Shown: piece by piece, positions 17,751-27,657 of the stretch
Numbering within the stretch: position 1 is the first letter of the stretch
How the letters are laid out: each line of letters begins with the position of its first letter
Assembly: GCF_013343235.1 (NCBI RefSeq)
Contig: NZ_CP040094.1
Span: 3,472,501-3,536,500, forward strand
DNA length: 64,000 nt
Source of the DNA: Nostoc sp. TCL240-02
Lineage (GTDB): Bacteria; Cyanobacteriota; Cyanobacteriia; Cyanobacteriales; Nostocaceae
Reading direction: 5' to 3'
Program-made: the position numbers and the translations under genes
The notes under the pieces: generated by a model
Database searches by the model: none
The model's input: only the letters and a program-made list of their open reading frames with translations
Told to the model about the DNA's origin: nothing

Positions 17751-17909
17751 CCTTAAAAAGCTGCGGTGTATACACAAGTCTGAAATAGCTGATTAACCAA
17801 GGTTTTACCCCACCCTAACCCTCCCCTTATAAAGGGGAGGGAACTAGATTTATTATTTCCCCCCTTCTTAAGGGGGGTAATTCGACTTGTGTATACACGC
17901 CTTAAAAAG
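17751..17909. mobile_element. MITE-like foldback element between nifN and nifX
   Basis: A 139-bp stretch (17761-17899) has terminal inverted repeats (GTGTATACACAAGTC and GACTTGTGTATACAC, 15 bp perfect). It contains two further hairpins (CCCTCCCCTTATAAAGGGGAGGG-type and CCCCCCTTCTTAAGGGGGG-type). It is flanked by the direct repeats CCTTAAAAAG at 17751-17760 and 17900-17909, which look like a target-site duplication. There is no coding capacity. It probably moved by a transposase supplied in trans. Confidence 0.65.
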
Positions 17910-17965
17910 GAGGGTTAGGGAGGATCAATTCTTAACTGAACTGTTTTGAATTTTCAAGTGTGAAT

Positions 17966-19303
17966 TCAAAACTCAGCGCTCACAGTTCCGAACTCTTGGA
18001 ACTGTTTAACTCTCGCTTCTTCTGCCTCTAAAAACAGGTTGCCGATGCCAAACAAAAGTTCCATCGTGCCTCGATAGCCAACTTTGGTAAATTGACCATT
18101 ACCTAAGCGGTCATAAATGGGCAATCCTAAACGATAAAGAGGAATCGAAAGGCGTTTTGCGATCGCACCCACATTCGAGTTACCAATCAGCAAATCAGAA
18201 CCACCTGCTAAACTATCAAAGTCTTCTAAGTCGCCGATGGTGATACTTTTAACCGGGAGTTTTTCCAAGAGGTGCGATCGCGTGGTTGTCACCACAGCAT
18301 GAATTTGCGCTCCCATTGATTGCAGAAAATGCACTGTTGACCACAACAAATCAGGTTCCAGCGCTAAGGAAACTCGTTTTGCACCAAAGTAAAAGTGAGT
18401 GTCCAACATTGCATCTTGCAACTGACGGCGTTGGCGGCGGTATTTTTCCGGTACGCTATTACCGCTCAGAATCGCCAATGCTTGGATAAACTCATCTACT
18501 GGTTCCAATCCTGTCAGTTCGCCAAACACCTCATAAGGTGTGCCAAAGCGTTCTTCGAGAATCTTGGCAGCCCCCCGCATACTTTCACCCAATGCCAGGG
18601 TAAAGGCAGAACTACCGACTTCTCGTAGCTGTTTTAAGGTAGTCCCACTGACTGTAACCGCACTATAATTATCCTCTAAATGTCCATCTAGAGAAGCACC
18701 AAGATCAGGTACAAAGATCGGCACTAATCCAAAAGATGTGATTATCTCTTTGATTTCCTGTACATCCCCAGGTGTGAAAGCAGAACCCGCCAAAATCGTG
18801 ACTTGTTCAGTTCTGAGTCCACCCGCGCGAGGAATTTCCTTAACTATGCTTTCGACAGCGACAGCAAAACCATCTTGCAACGCACCTTTAAAATCTGGGG
18901 TAGGCGCAAAAACGATCGCTAAATCATTCAATTCGGGATGGCGATCGCGGATTTCCTTCAGAAAACCTTCAATGTCATCGCCTCTAGTTTCCGTTAACCC
19001 AGTACTACATAAACCAATAATTTCTGGATTAGCTTTTTCTACCAGAGTGAGAATTGCTTGCTCCACATTCTCTTCACCACCCAAAATAGTAGTGACTTCC
19101 GTCATCGCCGTCGTAGCAAGGGGAATCGCTTCCCGGAAATGCCGCACTAAGACAACTTTGGCGAAAGCAGTACAACCTTGAGAACCGTGGAATAAGGGCA
19201 TCGTCCCTTTCAATCCCAAAAAGGCTAAGGTTGCGCCCAAAGCTTGACTTTGCTTGAGGGGATTAACTGTCAGTGCTTTGTTAGAAGCGGTAACGATCGC
19301 CAT
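17966..19303 (-). CDS. nifN: NifN, nitrogenase cofactor scaffold subunit
   Basis: NifN pairs with NifE to form the scaffold on which the FeMo-cofactor precursor from NifB is matured. The family motif GSQGCTAFAKVVLVRHFREAIPLATTAMTE holds the cluster cysteine, followed by GLCSTGLTETRGDD. A start at the ATG 19303 gives 445 residues, the normal length, with [20 protein letters not shown] at the N-terminus; the longer frame would overlap nifE by 50 bases and was not chosen. The nifE stop and the nifN start share one base (TAATG), so they are tightly coupled. Confidence 0.95.
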   Translation of the reverse strand: MAIVTASNKALTVNPLKQSQALGATLAFLGLKGTMPLFHGSQGCTAFAKVVLVRHFREAIPLATTAMTEVTTILGGEENVEQAILTLVEKANPEIIGLCSTGLTETRGDDIEGFLKEIRDRHPELNDLAIVFAPTPDFKGALQDGFAVAVESIVKEIPRAGGLRTEQVTILAGSAFTPGDVQEIKEIITSFGLVPIFVPDLGASLDGHLEDNYSAVTVSGTTLKQLREVGSSAFTLALGESMRGAAKILEERFGTPYEVFGELTGLEPVDEFIQALAILSGNSVPEKYRRQRRQLQDAMLDTHFYFGAKRVSLALEPDLLWSTVHFLQSMGAQIHAVVTTTRSHLLEKLPVKSITIGDLEDFDSLAGGSDLLIGNSNVGAIAKRLSIPLYRLGLPIYDRLGNGQFTKVGYRGTMELLFGIGNLFLEAEEARVKQFQEFGTVSAEF

Positions 19304-20685
19304 TAAACTTCCTCCTCTTCTTCCCAAGGAGCGGGTTTGCGTATTTGTTCCCAAATCGGGCTATACAAAGCTTCGTACAATTCCCGCGCCATCTCAATCA
19401 TTCCTACATAACCTGCATAAGGATGGTGGCGTTCTTGGTTGATATCAAGGAAAGGAATTCGAGCTTTCAAAGCTGTGTATTGGTTACGTCCACCAGCAAT
19501 CAGCATATCTGCGCGAGTGTCTTTAACCAGTTGTAGCAATTCTTGAGCGTTGCCTTTCTCCAACATGATGCCATCGTTGCCAATCAACTTCTTGATTTTG
19601 GCTTTATCTTCTTCAGTACTTTTGCGAGTACTAGTAGCAACAACTTCAATGCCTAAGTCTCTAGCAGCCGAAATAATCGACCAACTCTTGACACCACCTG
19701 TATACAAAACAACGCGCTTACCTTTGAGTCGAGCGCGATAGGGAGCTAGTGCCAAATCTAAAGCAGCCGTTTCATCTGCAATTAGCTTTTCTGTCCGTTC
19801 TTGTAGATCGCGATCGCCTAATTTAGCAGCGATATTTCGCAGACAGCGATTCATATCATCGATGCCGTAAAAAGACTCTTCAATGTAAGGGATGTTGTAA
19901 CGCTCCTCCATCTTTCTCGCCATATTCAGCAACGCTCGTGAGCAGATCATGACGTTGAGCTTTGCGCGGTGGGCGTAGCGAATTTCATCGTAGCGAGCAT
20001 CGCCCGTAATTTTAGACAAAATACGGATGCCTAATTTTTTTAATAGTGGTGTTACTCCCCACATCTCACCGGCGATATTGTATTCACCGATTAAGTTAAT
20101 ATCATAGGGCGTTGTATGTTCCGGTTCTGCTGTTCCGACAACATATTCTAACAAAGCTTCACCGCCAAAACGGTTGCCCAGATTTTTACTGCCAATGAAT
20201 CCTGGGGCAATGACTGGAACAACAGGAATACCAATTTTCTCAGCCGCAGCTTTGCAGACAGCATCCATATCATCGCCAATTAAGGCTGTAACGCAAGTGG
20301 CGTAAACAAATACTGCTGCTGGTTGGTAGCGCTCTTTGAGTTCCAGAATCGCTTTATAGAGTTTCTTTTCGCCACCGAAGATGACATCATTCTCACCCAA
20401 GTCAGTCGTAAAGCCCATTTTGTAGAGTAGAGGGCCAGACGACAGACTACCACGACTGCCCCAGGAATTACCAGCACAGGCGATCGGCCCGTGGACTAAA
20501 TGCGCTGAATCTACGATCGGTACTAGAGAAATCATTGCACCATCAAAGGCACAGCCCCCTTGAGCCGCGCCAGGTTGTGCCTGTTGAGCGCATGATTTGT
20601 TTTTCTTTTGGGCTTGTTTGTGCTGATTATGCTCGCATCCTGTCTCAGTCAGCAGCTCGTTGATTTTACCTTGGGTGCTTTTCAT
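19303..20685 (-). CDS. nifE: NifE, nitrogenase cofactor scaffold subunit
   Basis: NifE is the alpha-like subunit of the NifEN scaffold. Visible features are the N-terminal [19 protein letters not shown], the cysteine-bearing [35 protein letters not shown], the central [12 protein letters not shown] and the C-terminal [20 protein letters not shown]. The ATG at 20685, with AGAGAAGAGAG just upstream, is the better start; the open frame extends 19 codons further into repeat DNA. About 460 residues is usual. It is followed with one-base overlap by nifN. Confidence 0.95.
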   Translation of the reverse strand: MKSTQGKINELLTETGCEHNQHKQAQKKNKSCAQQAQPGAAQGGCAFDGAMISLVPIVDSAHLVHGPIACAGNSWGSRGSLSSGPLLYKMGFTTDLGENDVIFGGEKKLYKAILELKERYQPAAVFVYATCVTALIGDDMDAVCKAAAEKIGIPVVPVIAPGFIGSKNLGNRFGGEALLEYVVGTAEPEHTTPYDINLIGEYNIAGEMWGVTPLLKKLGIRILSKITGDARYDEIRYAHRAKLNVMICSRALLNMARKMEERYNIPYIEESFYGIDDMNRCLRNIAAKLGDRDLQERTEKLIADETAALDLALAPYRARLKGKRVVLYTGGVKSWSIISAARDLGIEVVATSTRKSTEEDKAKIKKLIGNDGIMLEKGNAQELLQLVKDTRADMLIAGGRNQYTALKARIPFLDINQERHHPYAGYVGMIEMARELYEALYSPIWEQIRKPAPWEEEEEV

Positions 20686-20794
20686 CTCTCTTCTCTTAAT
20701 TGTTAATTGTCCTTTGTCATTTGTCATTTGGATAACTAACAACTAATGACCAATGACCAATACTTCGGCTTCGCTCAGTACGAGTGACCAATGA

Positions 20795-21142
20795 CTAACA
20801 AATGTATTTTGTGACATCCTCTCCACAGACATCGGTCAGGTAAGATAGAGCGCGGAAACGCAATCCTACAAATTCGTCATATAAAGGATTGAGTTTACAT
20901 AGTGGTGGAATATCAATACACTTCCCAAATAATTTAATTTGTCGCTCAAAAGGACAACAACAAGGAATTGTTTGGCAAATTAGATGAGCGATGCGATTAT
21001 TTTTAACCTGAATTCCATCCACTACACCACGCAACGGATTCAGAAGATTGTTGAACCACCCTCGTTTTTTCTGATTAGGTGGATGGTAATTAGGATGAGG
21101 ATGAGTGTGAGTATGTTCGTGAGTGTGATTGATGGTTTCCAT
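20795..21142 (-). CDS. Mo-dependent nitrogenase C-terminal-domain-like protein
   Basis: A 115-residue protein placed between nifK and nifE in heterocyst formers. It has a histidine- and proline-rich N-terminus (HTHEHTHTHPHPNYHPP), which looks metal-binding. The following domain contains CQTIPCCCPFERQI, a five-cysteine C-terminal part (CIDIPPLCKLNPLYDEF) and CGEDVTKYIC. It matches what cyanobacterial annotations call the Mo-dependent nitrogenase C-terminal domain. No function is established; metal handling during cofactor assembly is a guess from the histidine and cysteine content and the location. Confidence 0.85.
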   Translation of the reverse strand: METINHTHEHTHTHPHPNYHPPNQKKRGWFNNLLNPLRGVVDGIQVKNNRIAHLICQTIPCCCPFERQIKLFGKCIDIPPLCKLNPLYDEFVGLRFRALSYLTDVCGEDVTKYIC

Positions 21143-21179
21143 TTATCAATTCCTTGGGTAAATGCTATCAAGAAAAAGG

Positions 21180-21260
21180 AAAGTTGGGGATGGGGGATTG
21201 GGCATCGGGCATTGGGTTTGGATATTTCCCTATTCCCTATTCCCTATTCCCTATTCCCCT
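21180..21260. repeat. Heptamer repeats between nifK and MDN gene
   Basis: Inverted sets of GGGCATCGGGCATTGGG and repeated CCCTATT units lie between nifK and the following gene. They can pair into an imperfect hairpin. Non-coding. Confidence 0.55.
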
Positions 21261-21301
21261 TCTTTACCCTTTAATTAACACGTTGTGTTTCTACGCAATT
21301 T

Positions 21302-22837
21302 CTAACGAATCAAGTCGTAGGAAATATCTGTCTTAGAAGGAATGTTGGTGTTGCGATCGATTTCTTCAAACAGGGTGTTTACAGTCCAGTTGAGTAGGTT
21401 GATCACACCTTGATAACCAATGGTGGAGTAACGGTGTAAGTGGTGGCGATCCATGATGGGGTAGCCGATTCTCACGAGGGGAATCTTGGTGTCGCGCCAC
21501 AGGTACTTACCGTAGGTGTTACCAACTAAGAAGTCTACTGGTTCGGTGAACAACAAAGAACGCATGTGCCACAAGTCTTTACCACCCCAAACAGTTGCAT
21601 TGCTACCGAAGGGGCTAGAAGCAAGCAGTTCTTTCATTTCTGCTTCAAATACTTCGTTGGTGTTGTGAACCAAGATATGCACAGGTTCAGCACCCATTTC
21701 TAGCATAAAGCCAACTACGCTGTATACTAAATCTGGTTCGCCGTAGATAGCAAAACGCTTGCCGTGAATCCATGAGTGGGAGTCAGTCATGGCATCAACT
21801 GCCTGACCGCGTTCAATTTCCAATTGTTCGGGAATGGGGATACCGCTCAATTCGCTGAGTTTCATCAAGAACTCATCAGTACCCTTAATGCCCCAAGGAC
21901 GGGAAACTGAGGTTGGTTGCTTCCATTCTTTCTCGATGTACTCGCGGGTTTTGGGTGTAGAGTGTGCTTGCAGTGCGATTGTAGCTTTCGCATTGATTGA
22001 ATCTGCTGCATCTTCTAGCTTTGTACCACCTGGGTACATATCGAACTCACCTGTGTTAGGTGAATCCAAGTAGTCGCTGTTGTCGGCTAGAATTGTGTAG
22101 TCAAAGCCGAACAGCGAAGCAATCCGCTTGATTTCGCGGTTGTTGCCTACGTAGGTGTCAAAACCTGGGATGAAGTTGATTTTACCATTGCTGGTTTCTT
22201 TCTTATGACCTGCGGTCAGGTTAGAAAGAATTCCCTTCATCATGTTGTCGTAACCAGTGATGTGGGAACCGACAAAGCTAGGAGTGTGAGCGTAAGGTAC
22301 TGGGAAATCTTGAGGAACTGAACCAGCACTCTTAGCGTTGTTGATGAAGGCTTGTAAGTCATCACCAATTACTTCTGCCATACAAGTGGTGCAGACAGCG
22401 ATCATCTTGGGCTTGTACAGTTGGTAAGAGTTCGCCAAACCGTCGATCATGTTTTGCAGACCACCAAATACGGCTGCATCTTCAGTCATTGAAGAAGATA
22501 CACCAGAGAATGGCTCTTTGTAGTGACGGGTTAAGTGGGTGCGGAAATAAGCAACGCAACCTTGAGAACCTTGAACGAAAGGTAGAGTACCTTCAAAACC
22601 AACAGCAGCAAAAATTGCTCCCAATGGTTGACAACCTTTAGCAGGGTTAACGGTTAAAGCTTCACGAGCGAAGTTCTTTTCACGATAATCCCAACCTTTT
22701 GTCCACTCTGCAACCCGTGTTACTTCTTCAGGGTCGTGACCGTTTTCAAACTGCTTTTTGTTTTCAAATAGCTGTTGGTACTCTGGTTGGTGGAATAACT
22801 CGACGTGATCTTGAATTTTTTCGGGATTCTGAGGCAT
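21302..22837 (-). CDS. nifK: Nitrogenase MoFe protein beta subunit
   Basis: The beta subunit of dinitrogenase, which shares the P-cluster with NifD. P-cluster ligand regions are GCQPLGAIFAAVGF, GSQGCVAYFR and CTTCMAEVIGDD. The C-terminal part includes DRHHLHRYSTIGYQG and LLNWTVNTLF. Starting at the ATG at 22837 (GGAG 8 bases upstream) gives 511 residues, the standard length. The frame continues 26 codons upstream without a ribosome binding site. It is separated from nifD by about 200 bases that include a hairpin. Confidence 0.97.
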   Translation of the reverse strand: MPQNPEKIQDHVELFHQPEYQQLFENKKQFENGHDPEEVTRVAEWTKGWDYREKNFAREALTVNPAKGCQPLGAIFAAVGFEGTLPFVQGSQGCVAYFRTHLTRHYKEPFSGVSSSMTEDAAVFGGLQNMIDGLANSYQLYKPKMIAVCTTCMAEVIGDDLQAFINNAKSAGSVPQDFPVPYAHTPSFVGSHITGYDNMMKGILSNLTAGHKKETSNGKINFIPGFDTYVGNNREIKRIASLFGFDYTILADNSDYLDSPNTGEFDMYPGGTKLEDAADSINAKATIALQAHSTPKTREYIEKEWKQPTSVSRPWGIKGTDEFLMKLSELSGIPIPEQLEIERGQAVDAMTDSHSWIHGKRFAIYGEPDLVYSVVGFMLEMGAEPVHILVHNTNEVFEAEMKELLASSPFGSNATVWGGKDLWHMRSLLFTEPVDFLVGNTYGKYLWRDTKIPLVRIGYPIMDRHHLHRYSTIGYQGVINLLNWTVNTLFEEIDRNTNIPSKTDISYDLIR

Positions 22838-22984
22838 TTTCGGATCTCCAAGCTTACTGAATTCTTTACTAATCGAGGAATGAAGATTTAAGGCGGGAGT
22901 GAGAATATGATTCAAAATTCAAAATGCAAAAATCAAAACGAATTTTTAATCTTTCAATTTTGAATTTTGGATTCCCAACTCCCC

Positions 22985-23004
22985 CCTGGGGTTTTAGCCC
23001 CAGG
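22985..23004 (-). terminator. Hairpin in the nifD-nifK spacer
   Basis: A 7-bp G/C-rich stem (CCTGGGG / CCCCAGG) with a 6-base loop follows nifD by about 30 bases. There is no U-tract, so it is more likely an mRNA-stabilising or attenuating hairpin than a full terminator within the nifHDK transcript. Confidence 0.5.
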
Positions 23005-23035
23005 TTATCCTTAGTTATCTCTCTCTCCCATTTCC

Positions 23036-24547
23036 CTAAACGGCAGCCTTAGCCTTAGCTTCAGCCTTCTTAGCCTGAGCTTTTTCATTCCAAGGAGCGC
23101 CAATTAATCCCCAGGTTGGGCTGTTGAGTGCCAAGTCCATGTCACGTGCGAAGATGGCGAAGCCGTCATAACCGTGATAAGGGCCGGAGTAATCCCAAGA
23201 GTGCATTTGACGGAAAGGAAGACCCATCTTTTGGAAGACGTACTTCTCTTTCACACCAGAAGCTACCAAATCAGGCTTCAGCGCTTTGATAAATTCCTCG
23301 AATTCGTAAGCGGTAACGTCGTCATAAACGATGGTGCCGTTTTCGATGTAGTGAGTGGTACGTTTGTAGTCATCGTTATGAGCGAACTCATAACCTGTAC
23401 CAATCATCTTCATGCCCAAGTCTTGGAAAGCTGGCACAACGTGGCGAGGACGTAGACCACCAACCATGATGGCAACGGTCTTACCATCCAAGCGGGGGCG
23501 GTACTTAGCAACTACCGCATCCATTGTGGGTTGATACTTGGCGATAACCTTCTCAGCGTTTGCTTGGATTGTTTCGTCAAACTTGGAAGCGATTTCCCGT
23601 AAAGATTCAGCAATCTTGGTGGGGCCGAAGAAATTATACTCAAGCCAGGGTATACCATAAGCTTCTTCCATGTGACGGCTGATGTAGTTCATCGACCGGT
23701 AACAGTGGATGAGGTTCATCTTCACATTGGGGGTCATCAACATTTCGTTGATGGTGCCATCACCTGACCACTGAGCGACTACGCGCAAGCCGATTTCTTC
23801 TAACAGGATGCGGCTAGCCCAAGCATCTCCACCGATGTTGTAGTCACCAATGATGGCTACATCATAAGGAGTACCTTCAAACTTGAGTGTACCGTCTTTT
23901 TTCGCTTGGTCGGATCTGGTGAAAACCCAGTCACGAACCATGTCGTTAGCAATGTGGTGTCCCAAAGATTGGGAAACACCCCGGAAGCCTTCGCAACGCA
24001 CAGGTACAACTGGCTTACCAATTTCTTTCGATGTCTTCCGAGCGACAGCTTCGATGTCATCCCCGATTAGACCGATGGGACATTCAGATTGAATGGAAAC
24101 ACCACGGTTGAGGGGGAAAAGTACATCTAGTTCTTGGATGAGCTTAACAAGTTTCTTGTCACCACCGAACACGATATCTCTTTCTTGGAAGTCAGAGGTG
24201 AAGTGCATGGTACCAAAGGTATCAATACCTGTGGTGCCGATGTAGTAGTTACGACGACCAGACCAAGACCAGTAACCGCAACCTACAGGCCCGTGGCTGA
24301 TGTGGATCATGTCCTTAATAGGACCCCAGACCACACCTTTAGAACCAGCATAAGCACAACCACGAGCGGTCATTACCCCAGGAAGGGATTTAATGTTAGA
24401 CTTAACGCCGCAATCGGACTTACCTTCTTCGTATACGCCTAAGTGCTTTTCGCGCTTTTTAGCAGCTTTTTCTGGGTAAGCACTGAGAACTTCTTTAATT
24501 AGTTCTTTTCTTTCTTCGATGATGTTTTGATTTTCTGGAGGTGTCAT
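23036..24547 (-). CDS. nifD: Nitrogenase MoFe protein alpha subunit
   Basis: The alpha subunit of dinitrogenase. P-cluster cysteines are in [16 protein letters not shown] and [10 protein letters not shown]. The FeMo-cofactor cysteine lies in [10 protein letters not shown] and the cofactor histidine in [17 protein letters not shown]. At 503 residues it is slightly longer than most, because of a lysine/alanine-rich tail ([16 protein letters not shown]) common in Nostoc. The frame is uninterrupted: the 11-kb excision element found in nifD of some heterocyst formers is absent. The ATG at 24547 is preceded by GGCTAAAT and TTGAGG-type sequence within the nifH-nifD spacer. Confidence 0.97.
   Translation of the reverse strand: MTPPENQNIIEERKELIKEVLSAYPEKAAKKREKHLGVYEEGKSDCGVKSNIKSLPGVMTARGCAYAGSKGVVWGPIKDMIHISHGPVGCGYWSWSGRRNYYIGTTGIDTFGTMHFTSDFQERDIVFGGDKKLVKLIQELDVLFPLNRGVSIQSECPIGLIGDDIEAVARKTSKEIGKPVVPVRCEGFRGVSQSLGHHIANDMVRDWVFTRSDQAKKDGTLKFEGTPYDVAIIGDYNIGGDAWASRILLEEIGLRVVAQWSGDGTINEMLMTPNVKMNLIHCYRSMNYISRHMEEAYGIPWLEYNFFGPTKIAESLREIASKFDETIQANAEKVIAKYQPTMDAVVAKYRPRLDGKTVAIMVGGLRPRHVVPAFQDLGMKMIGTGYEFAHNDDYKRTTHYIENGTIVYDDVTAYEFEEFIKALKPDLVASGVKEKYVFQKMGLPFRQMHSWDYSGPYHGYDGFAIFARDMDLALNSPTWGLIGAPWNEKAQAKKAEAKAKAAV
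23185..23195 (-). other. Empty 11-bp nifD element recombination site
   Basis: On the coding strand nifD contains GGATTACTCCG, the 11-bp sequence repeated at both ends of the nifD element in Anabaena 7120 and used by the XisA recombinase. Here it occurs once within an intact frame (encoding W-D-Y-S-G), so the site is empty. No xisA is present in the window. Confidence 0.8.
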
Positions 24548-24583
24548 ATTTAGCCTCTGTGACTCGTAAGGATCGGGGCATAG

Positions 24584-24600
24584 GGGGACTAGGAGTCCCC
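24584..24600 (-). promoter_or_regulatory. Hairpin in the nifH-nifD spacer
   Basis: GGGGACT and AGTCCCC pair across a 3-base loop, extendable by a G-U pair, about 110 bases after the nifH stop. Such hairpins between nifH and nifD commonly stabilise an abundant nifH transcript segment over the distal message; that role here is inferred. Confidence 0.5.
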
Positions 24601-24709
24601 TCTAAGGTTAGGGGGAGATTAGAGGGAAAGGTAAAAGGTCCAAGGTCAAATATGAAATTCTTCCTTTTTCCTTTTTCCTTGTGCTAAAGCGTTATTTCTT
24701 AGCAGCAAC

Positions 24710-25660
<951 letters not shown>

Positions 25661-25774
25661 TCACGCCAGTTGAGCGACAGTAGTGAGCGCGTGTAGAGCA
25701 TCGTTGGTAGCGTTGGCATAAATGCCTGCTGGGGGCGATCGCTCCACAGCCAAAATTATTGACAGTAAGTTCAT
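25661..25774 (-). CDS. Small ORF in the nifH leader, 37 aa
   Basis: This frame begins at an ATG with CGAGGAAG 7 bases upstream, a better Shine-Dalgarno sequence than many genes here, and ends at a TGA 57 bases before nifH. The product starts MNLLSIILAVERSPPAG and ends HALTTVAQLA. The first ten residues are hydrophobic and the rest is alanine/threonine-rich and mildly polar. It contains one HIP1-like GCGATCGC. I recognise no family. It could encode a small protein, act as a leader peptide controlling nifH translation, or be chance. The strong ribosome binding site and position favour the first two. Confidence 0.45.
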   Translation of the reverse strand: MNLLSIILAVERSPPAGIYANATNDALHALTTVAQLA

Positions 25775-25952
25775 GGATCTTCCTCGTTAAAATTTTTTTC
25801 TTTTGGTTTTTTGTCCTTTGTCCTTTGTCATTTGTTTTGACAAAGAACAAAGAAAAATACGCAATTTACAAATACGTCATAATGTGTTTCAGCTTGCAAG
25901 ATTCAATAGGACTTGATGTTGTTATTTGTCAACAATCAATGCATAAGTCCTA

Positions 25953-26309
25953 TTACTTGTTCAAAATAGCGCCCTTCATATTTGTGACGCGATCTAGTGC
26001 AGCTTTGGTGTCATCTGCTGACACTCCACGCACAGCCATTGCTTCACTGAGATGCTTGGCGATCGCATCGAAGTGTGGTTGCTGTAAATTCAATCCTGCG
26101 TGGGTTTTGTCCATTGGACGACCGCCGTATTGCTTTGGCCCTTCAAATATTTGAGCTAAGAAAGCAACTAGATGATTGCGTTGCTTTGCCATGTCTGTAC
26201 CAGCAAAAACGGGACTGAGGAGGCTGTCAGTGGCAATGCGTTTGTGGAGTTCATCTACTACTTGTTCAATAGCTGGTTGTCCACCAATGTTGTCGTACAA
26301 TGTACTCAT
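25953..26309 (-). CDS. glbN: Cyanoglobin (group I truncated haemoglobin)
   Basis: A 118-residue truncated haemoglobin: YDNIGGQPAIEQVVDELHKRI at the start, the GG motif, YGGRPMDKTHAGLNL with the proximal histidine, and the C-terminal LDRVTNMKGAILNK. In Nostoc commune the same gene lies between nifU and nifH and its product is made under low nitrogen and low oxygen, where it is thought to bind oxygen near the membrane. The location here is identical. It starts at an ATG with AGGAA just upstream. It sits in a 1-kb gap flanked by repeats, so it may have its own promoter. Confidence 0.96.
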   Translation of the reverse strand: MSTLYDNIGGQPAIEQVVDELHKRIATDSLLSPVFAGTDMAKQRNHLVAFLAQIFEGPKQYGGRPMDKTHAGLNLQQPHFDAIAKHLSEAMAVRGVSADDTKAALDRVTNMKGAILNK

Positions 26310-26650
26310 ATCCTGTTCCTTTGAAGCGAGTTAGATGATGAAATTCGCAAGTAGGCGCTTAATTTCTTTGCCTATATGCTGTTAGCCGTAATAGTGATAG
26401 GACTGATACCAATTCGTAATACTTCGGCTACGCTCAGTACAAGTTCGTAATACCTTGGGGGGAGCGATCCTTCGGGTGTATACGTAATTCGTAAAAAAGA
26501 TAAGTTAGATTTCAATCTGTATCTTTCTTTTGGCGAATTGGTATGAAGCATTGAGTGGAGACAATGATTCAATTCAAATCCTACTTTCTGTTCCTGGCTG
26601 AATGCATATTAGGGCGTATTTGTAGAATACGTTAAGTCCTACAGCAATTC
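26310..26650. other. Spacer between nifU and glbN with foldback repeat
   Basis: About 340 bases. Most is a repeat element (26406-26544) bounded by ATACCAATTCG and CGAATTGGTAT with inner AATTCGTAAT units. The rest is AT-rich and may hold the glbN promoter. No gene is supported. Confidence 0.55.
26406..26544. repeat. Foldback intergenic repeat
   Basis: Inverted ends ATACCAATTCG / CGAATTGGTAT (11 bp) enclose copies of TTCGTAATAC and a GGCTACGCTCAGTAC module found at other places in the window. It is a dispersed Nostoc-type repeat with no coding content. Confidence 0.6.
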
Positions 26651-27550
26651 CTAAACTGCTTCGACTACAAGGCTCTTGCTGACACGATCTTGTAATCTGG
26701 CTTCGATCGCAATTTTCAGAGTTGCTGTACTACTTGAACAGGAACCGCAAGCACCTTGCAGTACAACTTTAACGCGATCGCCTTCTACATCATAGAGTTC
26801 TACATCTCCCCCGTCTGCAATGAGTACGGGTCTGACTTCTTCATCAAGAACCTTTTGAATTAGAGCAATCTTTTGGACGTTTGTTAGCGATCGCTCTTTA
26901 GATGTAACAATTTCTGTGGCAACTTTTACGCCGTAATTGTTGAGAGCAGGTGAGGCGTATTCCTGTTGAACTGATCTAATAATATCATCAATGTTCGCCA
27001 GACAGGAACCGCATCCGCCACCAGCTTTTACATAATTTGTTACTTGTTCAGCATCCGTGAGATGATTTTCTAGAATCACGCGACGAATCTTAGACTCGCT
27101 GATGCCAAAGCAACTGCAAACTAATGCACCTTCATCGTCATCATCGTGGGTAGCTAGAGGAATGCCACGATAATTGTAGATAGCGGCTTCTAGGGCTTCT
27201 TGTCCCATCACAGAGCAATGCATCTTTGCTTCTGGCAAACCACCAAGGTAATCTGCAATGTCTTTATTGGACACTTTCAGGGCTTCATCTAAGGTTAAAC
27301 CTTTAACCATTTCAGTTAATGCACTAGAAGATGCGATCGCACTAGTACAGCCAAAGGTTTGAAACCGAGCATCTAGAATCTTATCAGATTCTACTTCCAC
27401 TTTCAGGTGCAATCTCAGAGCATCACCGCAAGCAATGCTGCCGATTTCACCCGTTGCAACCTTAACTCCAGTTTCGCCCGTTTCTTCAATTTCTCCCTGA
27501 TTCTTGGGATCGTAAAACAGTTCTAATACTTTATCAGTGTAGTCCCACAT
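26651..27550 (-). CDS. nifU: NifU, Fe-S cluster scaffold
   Basis: A three-domain scaffold that builds Fe-S clusters with sulfur from NifS and passes them to nitrogenase components. The N-terminal IscU-like domain shows cysteines in IACGDALRLHLKV, FQTFGCTSAIASSSALTEM and MHCSVMGQEAL. The central domain has the permanent [2Fe-2S] cluster ligands in ALVCSCFGISE and GGGCGSCL. The C-terminal Nfu domain has GACGSCSSSTATLK. At 299 residues it is full length. It follows nifS across about 110 bases containing heptamer repeats. Confidence 0.97.
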   Translation of the reverse strand: MWDYTDKVLELFYDPKNQGEIEETGETGVKVATGEIGSIACGDALRLHLKVEVESDKILDARFQTFGCTSAIASSSALTEMVKGLTLDEALKVSNKDIADYLGGLPEAKMHCSVMGQEALEAAIYNYRGIPLATHDDDDEGALVCSCFGISESKIRRVILENHLTDAEQVTNYVKAGGGCGSCLANIDDIIRSVQQEYASPALNNYGVKVATEIVTSKERSLTNVQKIALIQKVLDEEVRPVLIADGGDVELYDVEGDRVKVVLQGACGSCSSSTATLKIAIEARLQDRVSKSLVVEAV

Positions 27551-27657
27551 AATGAATTTTAGATTTTAGATTTTGGATTTTAGATTGGGGGATTGGGTAC
27601 TGGGTACTGGGAAAATTCTTACCTAATCCCTAGTCCCCAGTCCCCAGTCCCTACTCC

